A stretch of DNA of 64,000 nucleotides from Spirodela intermedia (lineage: Eukaryota > Streptophyta > Magnoliopsida > Alismatales > Araceae), in NCBI GenBank assembly GCA_902729315.2, contig LR746275.1:3972001-4036000 (forward strand). The letters run 5' to 3'. Below are positions 48,931 through 61,049 of the stretch, piece after piece. The notes under the pieces were generated by a model. That model had not been told where the DNA came from. It was given only the letters and a program-made list of their open reading frames with translations, and ran no database searches. The position numbers and the translations under genes were made by a program. Each line of letters begins with the position of its first letter. The stretch's first letter is position 1.

Positions 48931-49047
48931 ATGACGCCCCCTGAGCCGCAGAGGATCTACGGGAACCTGCTGTTTTTCGGCTGGTCGGCCTCCGGCACCG
49001 CCTTCGGAAACCTCATCTCTGATGTCGGAGCCAGGGTTCGATCATAG
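48931..49047 (+). CDS. Possible small ORF with a hydrophobic stretch
   Basis: A 38-residue frame starting MTPPEPQRIYGNLLFFGWSA with a hydrophobic, glycine-rich middle (GTAFGNLISDVG). It has the look of a real N-terminal exon, but no donor with good consensus and no further exon were found before the next gene. It might be a small membrane peptide, a relict exon, or chance. Confidence 0.2.
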   Translation: MTPPEPQRIYGNLLFFGWSASGTAFGNLISDVGARVRS

Positions 49048-49219
49048 GATCTTTCTCAAGGTCAAACTAGTCATTTGATTTGTCACCAAATCAGCCTCAC
49101 TGGATAAGACCCGTCAGATATTTCCCCCCTCGCAGTACCGCGTCGGCCGTGGTTTCCCTCATAAATTCCACGGCCGGACGCCGGAGAAGGGAGGTCGGAG
49201 GTAGAGGGAGAGGGGCGGA

Positions 49220-49268
49220 TAGAGAGAGAGGGAGAGAGGGAGAGAGGGAGAGAGGGAGAGAGGGAGGA
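49220..49268. repeat. GGGAGAGA octamer repeats in the leader of the MEE59-like gene
   Basis: About five tandem 8-bp GGGAGAGA-like units directly upstream of the ATG at 49270, so probably within the 5' untranslated region. Confidence 0.85.
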
Positions 49269-49269
49269 A

Positions 49270-50844
49270 ATGGCGACGCTGCGGCCGGACCGGAGCGACT
49301 CTCACCTGTCGCCGGAGGAGGAGGCGCGGATTACGGAGGAGGCGCGGGCGTATTTCGACGGCGTGACCCCGAAACGCCACACCAAGCCCCAGCGCAGCGA
49401 GTACTCCACCCAGTACGCCGACACCCTGGGCCCGTCGGAGGGGGGCCACATACCAGAGCTCAACCGGCTCCACGACCTGGAAGCCGACCCGGAGGTGAGC
49501 CCTGATTGATTTGCTCTAATAGGTGGCTGTCGACCCTCTTGTTCCGATTTCCTCGGGGAGATCCTGTTCTGTTCACATTGGACTAACAGCCTTCTACAGT
49601 TCATCTGCCGAGATCATTTGAATCTGATGTTAATCCTTTCTCGTAGTTGATCTCAAGTGGATGATCTTCACCCTTTGTTACAGGACTCGCTATCTCTTAT
49701 CATTATTTTCCCGCAGATTCCAACGATTTTTTGACGATTTAATTATGCATCACCCTAAATCTCCCCAGCTTCCTTTTCTGCCGGTTGTCGCTCTTGAAAA
49801 ATTGCCAACCCATTCTTGATCTTGTTTTCATTTTTTCGGAGCAGAAACTGATCTGTCAAGGAACTGAGCCGGCGGAAGAGTATGCGGAGACAGAGTACTA
49901 CAAGGATCTCAACTGCGTCGGCAAGCAACACCACACCGTATGTCATTCGTATTTGGTGACAAGTCAAATGACTACGTCTTCCTCGTGACCTCTCAATCCT
50001 TTCATCAGCAGAAGCATTCTGCATATTCCAAAGGATCTTACGATATATGCTAAAGTTATACTTGATTCATCAAAGGGTATCACCGAAATCCCCATCCATG
50101 AGCGCCTGCTGTGCTTCAGCAGCATCTCTCCACCTAGATAGATCTTTCCATCCTGTGTCCTTCTAATGGGACACCAGCCGTCGCAGATGATTTCTATGAG
50201 ACTTCAGAGTGGATTTTTGTGTTAAAATCAGCGGGGTTGGAAAGCGTTTTCTATCCTGAACATGATGTTCCTTTGGAACTGTTAAATCATCTTTCTCCTT
50301 TAGGAGTCCTAGTGTGCTGTCGGCAGTCTAGACCAACAAGCTTCATGGAACCCCACACCCAGTGATTAGATGGAATCTAATGACCAATTCCGGGCCACCC
50401 TGGGGCATCCCTAGATCCTCCCGGCTAGCTGTCTGCATTTGAGTTATGACCCCAATTCATCTGTGCATTCTTAATATGGCACTAGATTTACTAGAATAAG
50501 GGCTGGAATCCCACTGCCCTGTGACCCTTTTGCCATCTCTCGTCCATGTTGCAGACTGGTACTGGATTCATCAGAGTAGAGCAGCCCCATGCCAATCCAC
50601 TGAACCTGGCGGCAGATGACGGTGCTGCTGGCCACCACGAATCCTGCAGGGGCAATCCGGCTACCAACGACTGGATCCCATCTGCCGATTTGGTAAGTCA
50701 ATACAGACCAAAAAAAATTTCAAATTATTCAATCTGCTCTGCTGCTGCATCTTCATGAGAGGTTCTTATGTACGACGGCCTGCCCTCCCTCCCTCCCTCC
50801 AGGTTATCCCCACCTCCCACAAACCCGGCCGGAGCGACATTTGA
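49270..50844 (+). CDS. MEE59: MEE59-like plant-specific protein
   Basis: Four exons: 49270-49494, 49845-49937, 50555-50692, 50803-50844, giving 165 residues. Blocks PKRHTKPQRSEYST, IPELNRLHDLEADPE, TEYYKDLNCVGKQHHTTGTGFI and SCRGNPATNDWIPS, and the C-terminus HKPGRSDI, resemble a small land-plant family that I associate with Arabidopsis MATERNAL EFFECT EMBRYO ARREST 59. No catalytic or membrane features are seen, and the protein looks hydrophilic and partly disordered. The final exon is 14 codons and was chosen because its acceptor phase gives the expected K-P-x-R-S-D end. The molecular role is unknown; the name rests on recalled family resemblance. Confidence 0.82.
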
Positions 50845-51235
50845 GTCAACCAACCCACAGCAGCGGAACCCAATCTGGCGGATCCCTTGCTGCCACCCCG
50901 CCCGTTGAAATAAAGATGAGCACTTGCTTCGTTCTGTGGTAGGGAACTGAATAAAATCAATGGCAGGTGTCGCCCACTCCCTAATGTCCCACTCTCTCCC
51001 TAGCGGGTGAGGTGTCTTTTGAAGATCAAAGGAGTGTTCTTCCACCGAAAGGACTATAAGCTGTCATCACCATGAAGCCAATGAACGACCGTGTGCCTTG
51101 TTGTTGTCGTCGCCATGAACTCTGTGTGTGCGTTGGTGTCTCTGTGTCTGTTTGTGCGCGCGTATGTGTGTGGCTGAGGATGCCGGAATTAGCCATAAAA
51201 ACAGCTTCGAACAGAAGAATCGGATATTGCCCACG
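50845..51235. other. Convergent intergenic region between the MEE59-like and PHT4-like genes
   Basis: 3' flanks of two converging genes, with a TG/GT-rich patch at about 51120-51170. No gene is seen. Confidence 0.6.
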
Positions 51236-54200
51236 TTACAAAACTTTCTGGCCGTCTCCGTCGAAATCAACGAGCTCAGCAGTGGCAAAGACGTTCCAGA
51301 AGAGGGCGCAGAGGAAGTAGAGGAGAGAGGTCAGCATCAGGAACCCTCGGAAGGAGCCCATCCTCTCCACAAAGAGGCCCGCCCCCACAGTCCCCATGAT
51401 CGCCGCCATCGTCCCCGCAGTGTTCGACATTCCTGATGGATGGTCACAGAGAAGCCCACCAAATAATTACTTTGAAATTTCTGAAATATTACTACCGTCA
51501 TCTATATGATACGATGATGAATCAACGGCCTAAACCTATATATAGTCTGAGATCCATTACCATGCAAAACCCCCGTGTATTTCGGAGCGATTTCCTGGGG
51601 AAAAGAAAACCATTTGTGAGGCATTCCACACAGAAGACTGAGAGACCATGTCGAGAACATTTGCTACGAGTTCTTGATGGGCGTACCTGAATGTTCACCA
51701 GGAAGCCAGAGTGACTGAAGGAGCTAAGCCCGACAGCCACCGTGAGCCACGCCGATGCGACGAAGGGACCCTTGGAGGCGTTCAAGCCGAGAATCGCAAT
51801 GCCCGGACCAATAAAACCGATCGACTGCACAGAGAAGAATATTTTGTTTGGAAATCTTAAATGCAGGGTCTCTATGTGTAAACGTAAACGGAGGAGACCG
51901 CACGCGATTTTTCTTTTTCCTGCATTGACAGACACCATGCATTTCCATGGAAAATCACCCTATTTTTTTTCTTTTCTTCTCTTTCTTTTTCTAAATCTAG
52001 AGACATTCGGCTCAATCCGATAGTCTCACTGTTCATCCTGCGACCAAAATTCTGAAAGGGCATGCCAATATCCCACGGCTCCACTGATAATGAAGGCACG
52101 ATGATTCTTAGCCAGTGGGATTTAATCTCACTATCTCTCGAGCTGTAGATCTGGTCAACTGGTTGACCCCCTAAAAGTTTGACCCAGATAAGTATCACCA
52201 AAATAGACCAATAAAGAAAATAAAATACCACCATCAATGACAGGCGATGATTGACTATATGCAGGCACATCTATGCCACACGGCACTGGGATCACGCAAG
52301 CCACTAGTTGAGTTGCAGAGCTTCGCTGAGCAGAATAAAGGGCAAGATCTCACTTGACAAGGATGTGAGACCGAACCTGATTCCATGATGCGACAAGATG
52401 CCTAGGTTCTGTGCTTACCTGCATGAGCTTCCTTGTAGACGTGGCAGCTAAACCGCCCCGAATCAGCATGTCTGAGATAACACCAGCAGAATAGCCCAGA
52501 ATCGCCATCACGGCCCACGGGACGGCACTGAACCATGCAGCTTGCCTCAGGTCAACGCGATAAATCTGGCATCGAAGGAAGGCAAGTGAGACCACGGATT
52601 TCAGAGCTGCCCATCAAAGAATCAGCGTGTTCTGGCAGGAGGGTGCGGCTGGGCAGTACCATGTTGAAATATAGGGGCATCCACGAAAGATTCACAAAGA
52701 AGCCCTGAAAACATGCTCAATGATATGAGTTGGCAGAGAATGTTCTAAGACAGAAGACCACAAAGGCCTCTGAGGAGATGCAGCCATCACTTTTTTATGG
52801 TTTTTTTTTTCTTTTTTTTTTTCTTTTTTTTTTTTGTTCTTGGATTATGACGATGATTTCTCACCCAGCTGTGCATGGCGTTTGCCAAGATCAAAGCCCA
52901 CGTCGGCATTCTCGACAGAAGGCGTCCAATGGGGGGGAAAAACCAGGACGCTCTGGCCTTGGCCTCATGCTGAGGAGCTGGAGTCCTCTGGCGGTCGCCG
53001 AGAATGTATTCGAGCTCGTACCTTGATATCTGAGGGTGAGAATCAGGAGCGGCCGATGTTCCAGAGACCCAAACCAGGACCCAGAGGAAGCCAAATAATC
53101 CGAATATCACAAAAGGGCCAAACACACCGGCCTTGGACATGATGACCGGGGAGAGCAGGAGCCCGATTGCACTGCCGAGGCTGAATCCAGCCATGGCAAG
53201 CCCCACAGCCCCAGAGCGTTCTGTCTGAGGAAACCATCTGCATGCAAGAGACGCCCAAATCAATCCACTCCAGTGAATTTGAAAAGAAAAATGGTGGAGA
53301 GAGAGTGAGGGAGATTGCGCTAGAAACTCGGGAAGAATCATTCTTAAACACAAGAACGCAAGAAAAATGGTGCGATTTCAGCCCTGTGAGATGTCAAAAT
53401 TAAGAAGAAGAGCAATAACGGCCGAAGCAAGGGTCGTATCGATACCTTGAGACCATGTTGTTCATGCTAGGAAGCGCCACCCCTTCCGCTACACCCAGGA
53501 GAGCACGCATTGCAAGCAGAGCCCAAACAGAGCGGTCTGCCGCCCATGGAGTGAGGAAAGTGGCAAACGACCACAGGGCTACACCCCAAGCCATGACTAT
53601 CTTGCCGCCATAGTAGTCCACCAGAGCACCGCCAACTAAGGGGGACAGCAGGTATCCCCAGAGGAAAGATGACTAGTAACTGATGTAATATCAGAGGCCA
53701 AGCAGAAGCAATCGAGTAGTGAAATAATCGGGCAGTGAAATAATCAAGGAGTGAAGCAGTAATGTTCCGAATTCTTTTTAAAAAACCCAGCAGCATTAAA
53801 CTATATGGGGAAAAAACTCAGCAGAGATATGCATTGATGATGCATACGTTGACAACCGAAATACTAACCCAGAGGCCAAAAAAAAAAGGAGACGAAGAAG
53901 AAATCCACCAGTTTCAACCATCATTGCAAGTAAATGACAGAATGATGCTCGAGATAGGGGTCCATCGAGAAGAAATCCCCTGGATACTAATACGGCAGAA
54001 TAATTAGGCTCGCCAACGTCAAAAGCAATTATTTCATCGCCGTTTTCTACCCGTGTTCGTGAGCAGCATGTTATCAAGCCATGCGGATTCAATCCCCGTG
54101 CTCCCCCTCTGCGGAGGACTCAGCATGGACCTCCACAAAACTCTGCCACTCTCTGGAACTTTGTATGTCGATAACAGGAACATACATAATGGGACATTAA

Positions 54201-54964
54201 TCAGCGTGGAGAAAATCAGCAACTCGTCTGAAGATCCCATCAGGGTCGAGTGTGGTCCTCGCTCAATGCTCATATGAGATTCCGGAACGACCCAACAGCC
54301 AAAGCCCCAACCAACCCTAGAGAGAAGTTATCTTCTTACAAGTCCTCGTTTGGCGAGAGGATGAGGATTTTCCGTTCGGAATCAATGTTAGGAACTGAAA
54401 GCGAAGAGATATTATTACCTGTACGACGCCGGCGAAGGACTTGGTCCACCCGCGGGCGGCGGACATCGGGACAATGGCCACTGACATGACCACCCGGTCG
54501 GCGTTGCAGAGGGCCAGGGCCATCGCTATCATGGCCACTACCTTCACCCTCTCTGACGTGAGGAACTCCAGCAGGCTTGGTCGCCGAAGGAGCTCACCGT
54601 CCCCGTCTACTGGGAACGGGCTCTGCGCGGAATCCCCCCCCTGCGAAGCCCAACACAGAGAGGCGAAGACAGAATCGCCGCAAGGAGCGCGGCGCAGGAG
54701 CCGATTGCCCCGCGGACCACCCCGCAACTGGGTAGATCGAGGGTGCCCCCCGCTGGAAACCTGGCGAAGAGCGGGTGGAAGCCAAGCGGACGGGCGGCAG
54801 CCCACCGGAGGCAGAGCCCTCACCCGACGTGCGCCAGAGAGCCGGTAGCCCGAGGAAGGAGGGTGGTGCGCGGCCCAGAAGAGGGAGCGGTGAGCGCCGT
54901 TCATGACTGCGCTCGGCGGATGGGATGGAGAGGGGTGAGCAGGAAGAAGGACACCTAACGTCAT
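51236..54964 (-). CDS. PHT4;2: Plastid anion/phosphate transporter, PHT4;2-like (SLC17/MFS)
   Basis: Eight exons on the minus strand: 54964-54419, 53672-53446, 53237-52865, 52704-52660, 52565-52419, 51824-51687, 51594-51561, 51432-51236, giving 568 residues. The membrane domain begins ERVKVVAMIAMALALCNADRV and continues through WGYLLSPLVGG, GVAEGVALPSMNNMVSRWFP (a hallmark of the plant PHT4/ANTR family), MHSWGFFVNLSWMPLYF, QSIGFIGPGIAILGL and EIAPKYTGVLHGMSNTAGT. About 12 membrane helices are expected. The Arg/Ser-rich N-terminus of about 120 residues looks like a plastid transit peptide. PHT4 members move phosphate or other anions across plastid envelopes with Na+ or H+; the sequence is closest in pattern to PHT4;2/ANTR3, but substrate cannot be read from it. 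A second in-frame ATG at 54904 is an alternative start. Confidence 0.92.
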
Positions 54965-55059
54965 CTAGGACGGCAAGTCCATCCATTCAAAACTTTCCTC
55001 CATCGCCCTATTCCTCCAGCCCTCATCTCCCAGGACTAGTTTACCTGCATATATACCGT

Positions 55060-55096
<37 letters not shown>

Positions 55097-55875
55097 CTAT
55101 CTATCTGTGAATTTTAGATAACAAATGCAGAGGAAATTTTCTCTTGTTCTTGAACCTGGAGGCCGCTCTGTGTTCTTGGAATTAATATTTTTTGGGACTC
55201 CTCACGAGCCGTTCGAATTAGCGGTAGATCCCCGTGTTATGTTATAGCCGACTGCCCCACACCGAGGGGCAACCCTCTCGCTCCCTCCGCCGACCGAAGA
55301 TATGTCCAATTTACGAGTCTGTCGAGCCCAAAAGGATCCTGGAGTAAGCAAGGATGTGGGTGGCAGCCCTGCCCTCTCCCATTTTATACGCACGTTAAGA
55401 TTTTTTTGGTCGCAGAAAGACAAAGGTCAAACTCGAGGTCAACGCAAATAGCTCAAACGGAATCGCCGGGGCCCCTTCAGAAGTAATGCCTTCGGTGGAG
55501 TGAGAGGGGAGGGGGCCAACAAGACCTGGCCCTTCTATTTTTACGCGCGTCAAGTCCGACGGCAGTCAAGTGAGACCCCGGCCGACGTCCTAATGAGAGC
55601 AATTATGATCCAGAAGTCAGGAACAGTCGGATTGACTTTGCTCGACACTGATCGTTACCAGCACCCTTGGACTCTTATTCCTAGATGACGTAAGAGAGAC
55701 GGTCGGGCGATGACCGCCGTCGGCGGAGAGTCTCGAGAGGAAGCTTCCCATAGTGCTCGGAGATGAATAGACGACCGCCGGAGAGGGAGTCCCGGAAAGG
55801 GATGACCTATCGAGAGGAACGAAAGAGTTAGAAGGTGTCCGAAAGATGTGGGTGTGGGGGAGAACAAGGAGAGAG
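54965..55875. other. Divergent intergenic region between the PHT4-like and receptor kinase genes
   Basis: Contains a CT tract at about 55063-55092 and GC-rich leader sequence. No gene is recognised. Confidence 0.6.
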
Positions 55876-57793
55876 ATGGGAAGGCTACTGTTGATATGGG
55901 GACTGGGGGTAACTGCCGCCGCCACCGCAGCGGCGGCGGAGTTCACCGGTGCAGCTTCTCCGGGGGCTCTGTGCCCCATGAATCTCACTTACGCTTCGTC
56001 GTCCCCGTGGAACACCAGCTCATGTCTGCCGGAGACCAACAACCTCGCGGGCTGCTGCAACACCCTCCTCACCCTCTTCGCCGTCGGCCTGGCCAGGCGG
56101 CTGAGAGAAACCGGCCGGTTCCGCCTCCCTGACCTGCCCACCTCCGCCGCTTGTCTTGCGGATTTCCAGTCCAATCTCACGGCCCTCTCCCTCCCCTCCA
56201 CCCTTGTCCCCTCCTGCTTCCCCCCCTCGAGGTTCGTCGTCAACGAGACCACCTGCGCTGGCATCCAGACCCTCGACGACTGGACGAGGAAGCTCGGGAA
56301 CTCCTCCGCCTTGCACGCCGCCTGCTCGCACGAGCTCTCCGCCGGCAACCGGTGCCGGGTCTGCCTCGAGGCTGGCTCGACCTTCTTCTCCCAGCGGACG
56401 CCCATCGTCGGCAACGGCTCCCAGAGCATCGACTGCTTCTACTTCCTCGCTACCTACATGGCGGGGATAGCCAGCGAAAACGGACCAGAGGACCCGAACA
56501 CGGCTCGCTGCATCTTAGGCCTTCCCCTCGTCTCTCGGCCGCCCACCCAGAGGCGGAGGACTGCCGGCAAGGGCCTCTCCACGCTCCAGCTTTGCCTCAC
56601 CATCGCCAGCGTAGTATTCGCCGTCATCTCCGCCATTTTGGCGGCCGCCGCATATCTCCGGCGGTTCCGGAAGAAAAACCAAGGAGAGGAGGAACAGGGG
56701 CGGCGGAGAGCGGCGTCGACCTGGTACGATATCAAGGAGCTGGAGAAAGCCACCCGCAACTTCTCGGAGAAGAACGTGATCGGAAGGAGTGCTTTCGGCG
56801 TCGTGTACAGGTGCGATTTACGGAACGCCTGATTTGTATTTTTTTCCCAGCGAAGGATAGAATATTTTGTGTCCTCGTGATGATATTATCTTAAACCACA
56901 GAGGCACCCTCTCCGACGGCAGCCGGGTTGCAGTGAAGAAGATGATAGAGTCCGATTTCCAGGGCGACGAGGAGTTCCGGAACGAGATGGAGATCATCGG
57001 CGACTTGAGGCATCGGAACCTCGTGCCACTTAGAGGCTCCTGTATCGTCCGCGGAGACGAAGAAGAAGACGGCGAAAGGAGCCACCGGTACCTCATCTAC
57101 GAGTACATGCCCTACGGCAGCTTGCACCAGCTGATATTCCCCGAGCAGATGAAGGGTAGCCGCCAGCGGAGGCTTCTGACCTGGTCGGAGAGGAAGAGGA
57201 TCATCCTGGACGTGGCCGAGGGGCTCTGCTACCTCCACTACGGGGTGAAGCCGGCGATCTTTCACAGGGACGTGAAGCCCACGAACATACTGCTCGACGG
57301 CGACATGAGAGCGAGGGTCGCCGACTTCGGCCTGGCCAGGCAGAACCGCGCCGGAGCGGGGCACATCACCACAAGGGTCGCCGGCACGGTCGGCTACCTA
57401 GCGCCGGAGTACGCCCTTTATGGCCGCCTGACGGAGAAGAGCGACGTCTACAGCTTCGGCATGGTGGTGCTGGAGGTCATGAGCGGGCGCAAGGCGCTCG
57501 AGAGATCGCCCTCAGAGATCGTCCTCCTCGCAGACTGGGCGTGGACGCTGGTGAAATCCGGGAGGGCGCATGAGGTGCTGGAGAGCTCGCTGCGGGGCGG
57601 CGGCGAGGAACGGGCTAGCGCCGGCTGGGGGACCATGGAGAGGTTCGTCCGCGTGGGGGTGCTGTGCGCCAATGTGGCGGTCGCCCTCCGCCCCACCATG
57701 CGGGAGGCGAAGAGGATGCTGGAAGGGGACATCGACCTCGTCCCAATACCGGACCGGCGATTGCCTCTCTGCCGTGGCTTCCCTCGCCCATAA
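55876..57793 (+). CDS. SPARK-type receptor-like protein kinase (At1g11050-like)
   Basis: Two exons, 55876-56810 and 56902-57793, giving 608 residues. A signal peptide (MGRLLLIWGLGVTAAAT) precedes a Cys-rich ectodomain of the SPARK type (about residues 35-215: paired CC, RLPDLPTSAACLADFQ, CAGIQTLDDW, CRVCLEAG). A membrane helix lies at about 235-260, then a Ser/Thr kinase at about 300-575. Kinase landmarks are VAVKK (Lys), HRDVKPTNILL (RD-type catalytic loop), DFG, and GTVGYLAPEY. The glycine-rich loop reads IGRSAFGVVY, so the middle glycine of GxGxxG is Ser. The pattern matches the plasma-membrane kinase group that includes Arabidopsis At1g11050. An upstream in-frame ATG at 55846 would add ten residues before the signal peptide, so the second ATG was chosen. 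Ligand unknown. Confidence 0.93.
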
Positions 57794-57841
57794 CTACATC
57801 TCTTCCCTTCCGTCTCTACTCAAAAAGGAAAAGCGTAGATG

Positions 57842-57879
<38 letters not shown>

Positions 57880-58499
57880 TTGATCTACTTGAGATGCCAT
57901 GTCCTATAGTGTTCTCTACGAGGCATCTTCTGGTCAACCTGTGCTTTCTTGAATGTGCGTCAAATCTAGTATCTGAGATTGACCTGCTCGACCTCTTTTG
58001 TTGACTATTTCTCGAGTAGAATGGACCATGAACCGAGCCGATATCAATTCGCCGACCCATCGAGAAACCACGTTGAAACATCTCCGGTCAAGTGTACTAC
58101 GGAGGTACGTAAACCGCATGACCGTGTTCTATCCGTTCGTCAAACTCATCACGATTGGACAGAGTTACTCTCTCTATGATCTCGACACTCTCTGGAGAGA
58201 TGAGACGAGGGAGGGTTCTTGCCGTAGACGCAGAGAGTCGGTCATTCCCGCTTTCTTCCTGCGAGCCACCGATGCTCATAGCGTCGGCGGCGAACGTCGT
58301 CCATGGTAAAATCACAGCCCAGCCGCCAACCTCCTCGGCCCCGGTCGCGTACTCGCTGCTGGCGACTTGACGGAACCACCAGAAATCCTCGTCTCATCCC
58401 GGCGTGCCCGGCGGCGCGGTCTGCGCCGGCCGGACCCCTGGGACGTCGGTGGGCTTTGTTGACGGTGTCAGCCCATCACGGCTGCCCCGTTCCGGAGAC
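57794..58499. other. 3' flank of the receptor kinase and transition to repeats
   Basis: Contains an AT dinucleotide tract (57845-57876) and unremarkable sequence with no supported gene. The composition drops sharply to AT-rich at about 58.5 kb. Confidence 0.6.
57845..57876. repeat. (AT)n microsatellite
   Basis: About 16 AT units about 55 bp after the receptor kinase stop codon, probably in its 3' untranslated region. Confidence 0.93.
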
Positions 58500-58625
58500 T
58501 TGCGAGAAAACTGACTCCAGTAGATTGTGACAGGGACGACGGTATTTATCTTTATTCTTTATTTTATTCTCTCTCTATTAATTATCTTTTTTTTGTTAGT
58601 CTCTACTCTTTATCATGTTACAATT

Positions 58626-59545
58626 TAAGTTATTAAAAAAGGAGATAAGAGTTTATGCGTTGACTCTCTAATGTGTGAGTTGTCTTGAAAATATTTAGAT
58701 GTCAATAAAGTGTTTGATAGAAGTCTTGTTATCATCAGAATTCTTGATAGCTTAATGATTTTTCTTTTTTTACTCTCATTGATATTTAAAATTTGAGTTT
58801 ACATTATAATTGTGATTTTGTGTTTACATATTTATTACTACAAGTGGTATTAAAGTATTGGTTTTATTATTTCTAAACTTACTATTACTTCTAAAGTATA
58901 TATTGACATCTAAAAGTTAGATAAGTCTTCTAACTTTAATCTTTAAAAGTACTATGTGTTTGATGTGTTGTTGTAAATGTATTTTCATAAGATTTTAGAT
59001 AGACTAAAATTAAACAATATCAGTATTGATAATTGAGAAATAATAGAGAAGAAAGTTAGAAGTTATATTCATTCATGACCTACATAAGAGCTCAATCACA
59101 TCGATATGTATGGTCTTCAGCTTTCTTCTTTATCATCTCACAATTATTAATATCAATATTGTCTGACTTTGGTCCATCGAATGTCATATAAGTCTATGTG
59201 CAAGAACACATCATACACATTATGCTTCTAGGTATTAAAATTAGAAGACTTATTCAACTTCTAGATGTCAATGTGCCCCTTATATGTTATAGTAAGTCCA
59301 AAAATAATTTAATCAGTACTCTAATACCACTTGTAAGAATAAATATGTAAGTATGAATCACAATAATAATAATAATAACTCATTATTTTAATATAAATGA
59401 TAAAAAATAAAAAAATCATCAAACTATTAAAAATCTTCATGAGAACAAGACTTCTACCATAAATTTTTAGTTCACATCTTAATACCCTCGAGATAACCCA
59501 CACACTAGAGAGTTAGTAATAGACTCTTATCTCTTTCAAAATTAG
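58626..59545. repeat. Near-palindrome with arms of about 440 bp
   Basis: The left arm (about 58626-59066) is matched in reverse complement by the right arm (about 59112-59545), leaving a loop of about 45 bp. Landmarks are GTGTGAGTTGTCT against GTGTGGGTTATCT, TAGAAGTCTTGTT in both, ACAAGTGGTATTA in both (the primer-binding-site-like motif), AATAAGTCTTCTAA against ATAAGTCTTCTAA, and ATTGATAATTG against ATTAATAATTG. By eye the arms agree at roughly three bases in four. A partial third copy in direct orientation begins at about 59548. Confidence 0.8.
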
Positions 59546-61049
59546 TATTGATGATTAGGAAATAATAAATAAGAAGACTAAAGATTTTATTTGTACATCT
59601 CTATTTGATTGAGCTTTTCAATAAGTCATGTATGAATATAATATAAATAAATTATGTCAAAAGTTGTAGAAATGATGTGTACCAAAGTCAATAGTAAACA
59701 AATTGATGTTGAAGAGAAATCTATTTGAGTTACACATATTAAATGTAGATGATTTAGATTCTCGTATTAATTATTTTAACTAATTATTGAATGACTTGTT
59801 TTGTATGAAATCAGAATTTTCTAATATGAACAAATTTATGATTCTACTTGTTTCTCTTTTTTATTCATATGATCATCTTATTATGGCTTTATTGTATTAT
59901 AGTATAATACCCATTCTTGAAGATATATTGATTTATTGATAGAGTATTATAATCAAAATAAAATATGTTCATTAGACTCGTGGTGAAGATTTATATGTGA
60001 AGGATGAAAGAAATGTAGAAGGTAAAAGTAGATAGGATTGTCAGGAGACAAGAATAATTAGTTCAAGTCATTGATAAATTAATTAAAAAATCAAACTTAT
60101 CATGTGTCATAGGAAGAGACACTTGCAAAGAGATTGTTTGAAGAATTAAAATGATAAAATAACAAACAGGTGATTTAATTCGACTAATATTGTAAGGTTG
60201 AGGACAGAGAAGATGGAGAAGTATATTTTAACTTTGTAATTGAAGAATTATCAAACATATGGATTCTTAATATTAATTTTTCTTAACATAGGTGTCATAA
60301 TGTTGGCTGATTTGACTCATATAAGAGTGCAACGAGAGTTATTTGTATAAGAAATAATGTGACTTACGAAGTTGTAGATATTGATTCGATAAAGATTAGA
60401 ATGTTTGACGGGGTAGTCTGAGAACTTAGAAATGTTCGTCATGTTATAATATTATATTAGAATTTGATTTCGTTTAAAGTATTGGAGTTAAGTGAATATT
60501 ACTTCAAAAGATTACTCATTATGATGAAGGGAACATGACAATGAACGAATATTTATAAATTTGAGGGAAGTACTATTATAGGTGAAGTTTGTGTTGCGAC
60601 ACCAGATGACTTCATGATGATGATATTTTTTTATGACGCTTACAATTGTGCTATATAAGTGAGACATGTATACAAAATTTACATACACGAGAATTGTTAC
60701 TTAATGTAAAAACTTACAAATTATTTTTTTATAGATATTATGTCATGAAAAATAGTGTAAGGTGACTGACGTGACTCAGTTGTTGTATATTAAATCACAC
60801 AAATATAAAATTTATAAAACTAAAAAATACAAAATTTTAGATATTTAGAAGTATTTCTAAATAAATATATCAATTATAATTCAATAAAACTTCCAAAAAA
60901 AAGCGATAATTTTCTAGGTCGATCATAGCAATGTAATATAATATCTGGTAATTATTCAAAAAATTTCTCAATGAATACGATTTTCTATAAATGACATACT
61001 AAGAAATAAAAAAGAAATATATTTAAAATTTATGAAAAAAGGAAAATAA

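Larger units (their letters stand above)
48230..49269. other. Intergenic region with microsatellites
   Basis: Contains a 24-nt C homopolymer (48375-48398), a long CT tract (48589-48639) running into CTCG units, a possible small open frame at 48931, and GGGAGAGA repeats just before the next gene's start. Confidence 0.6.
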
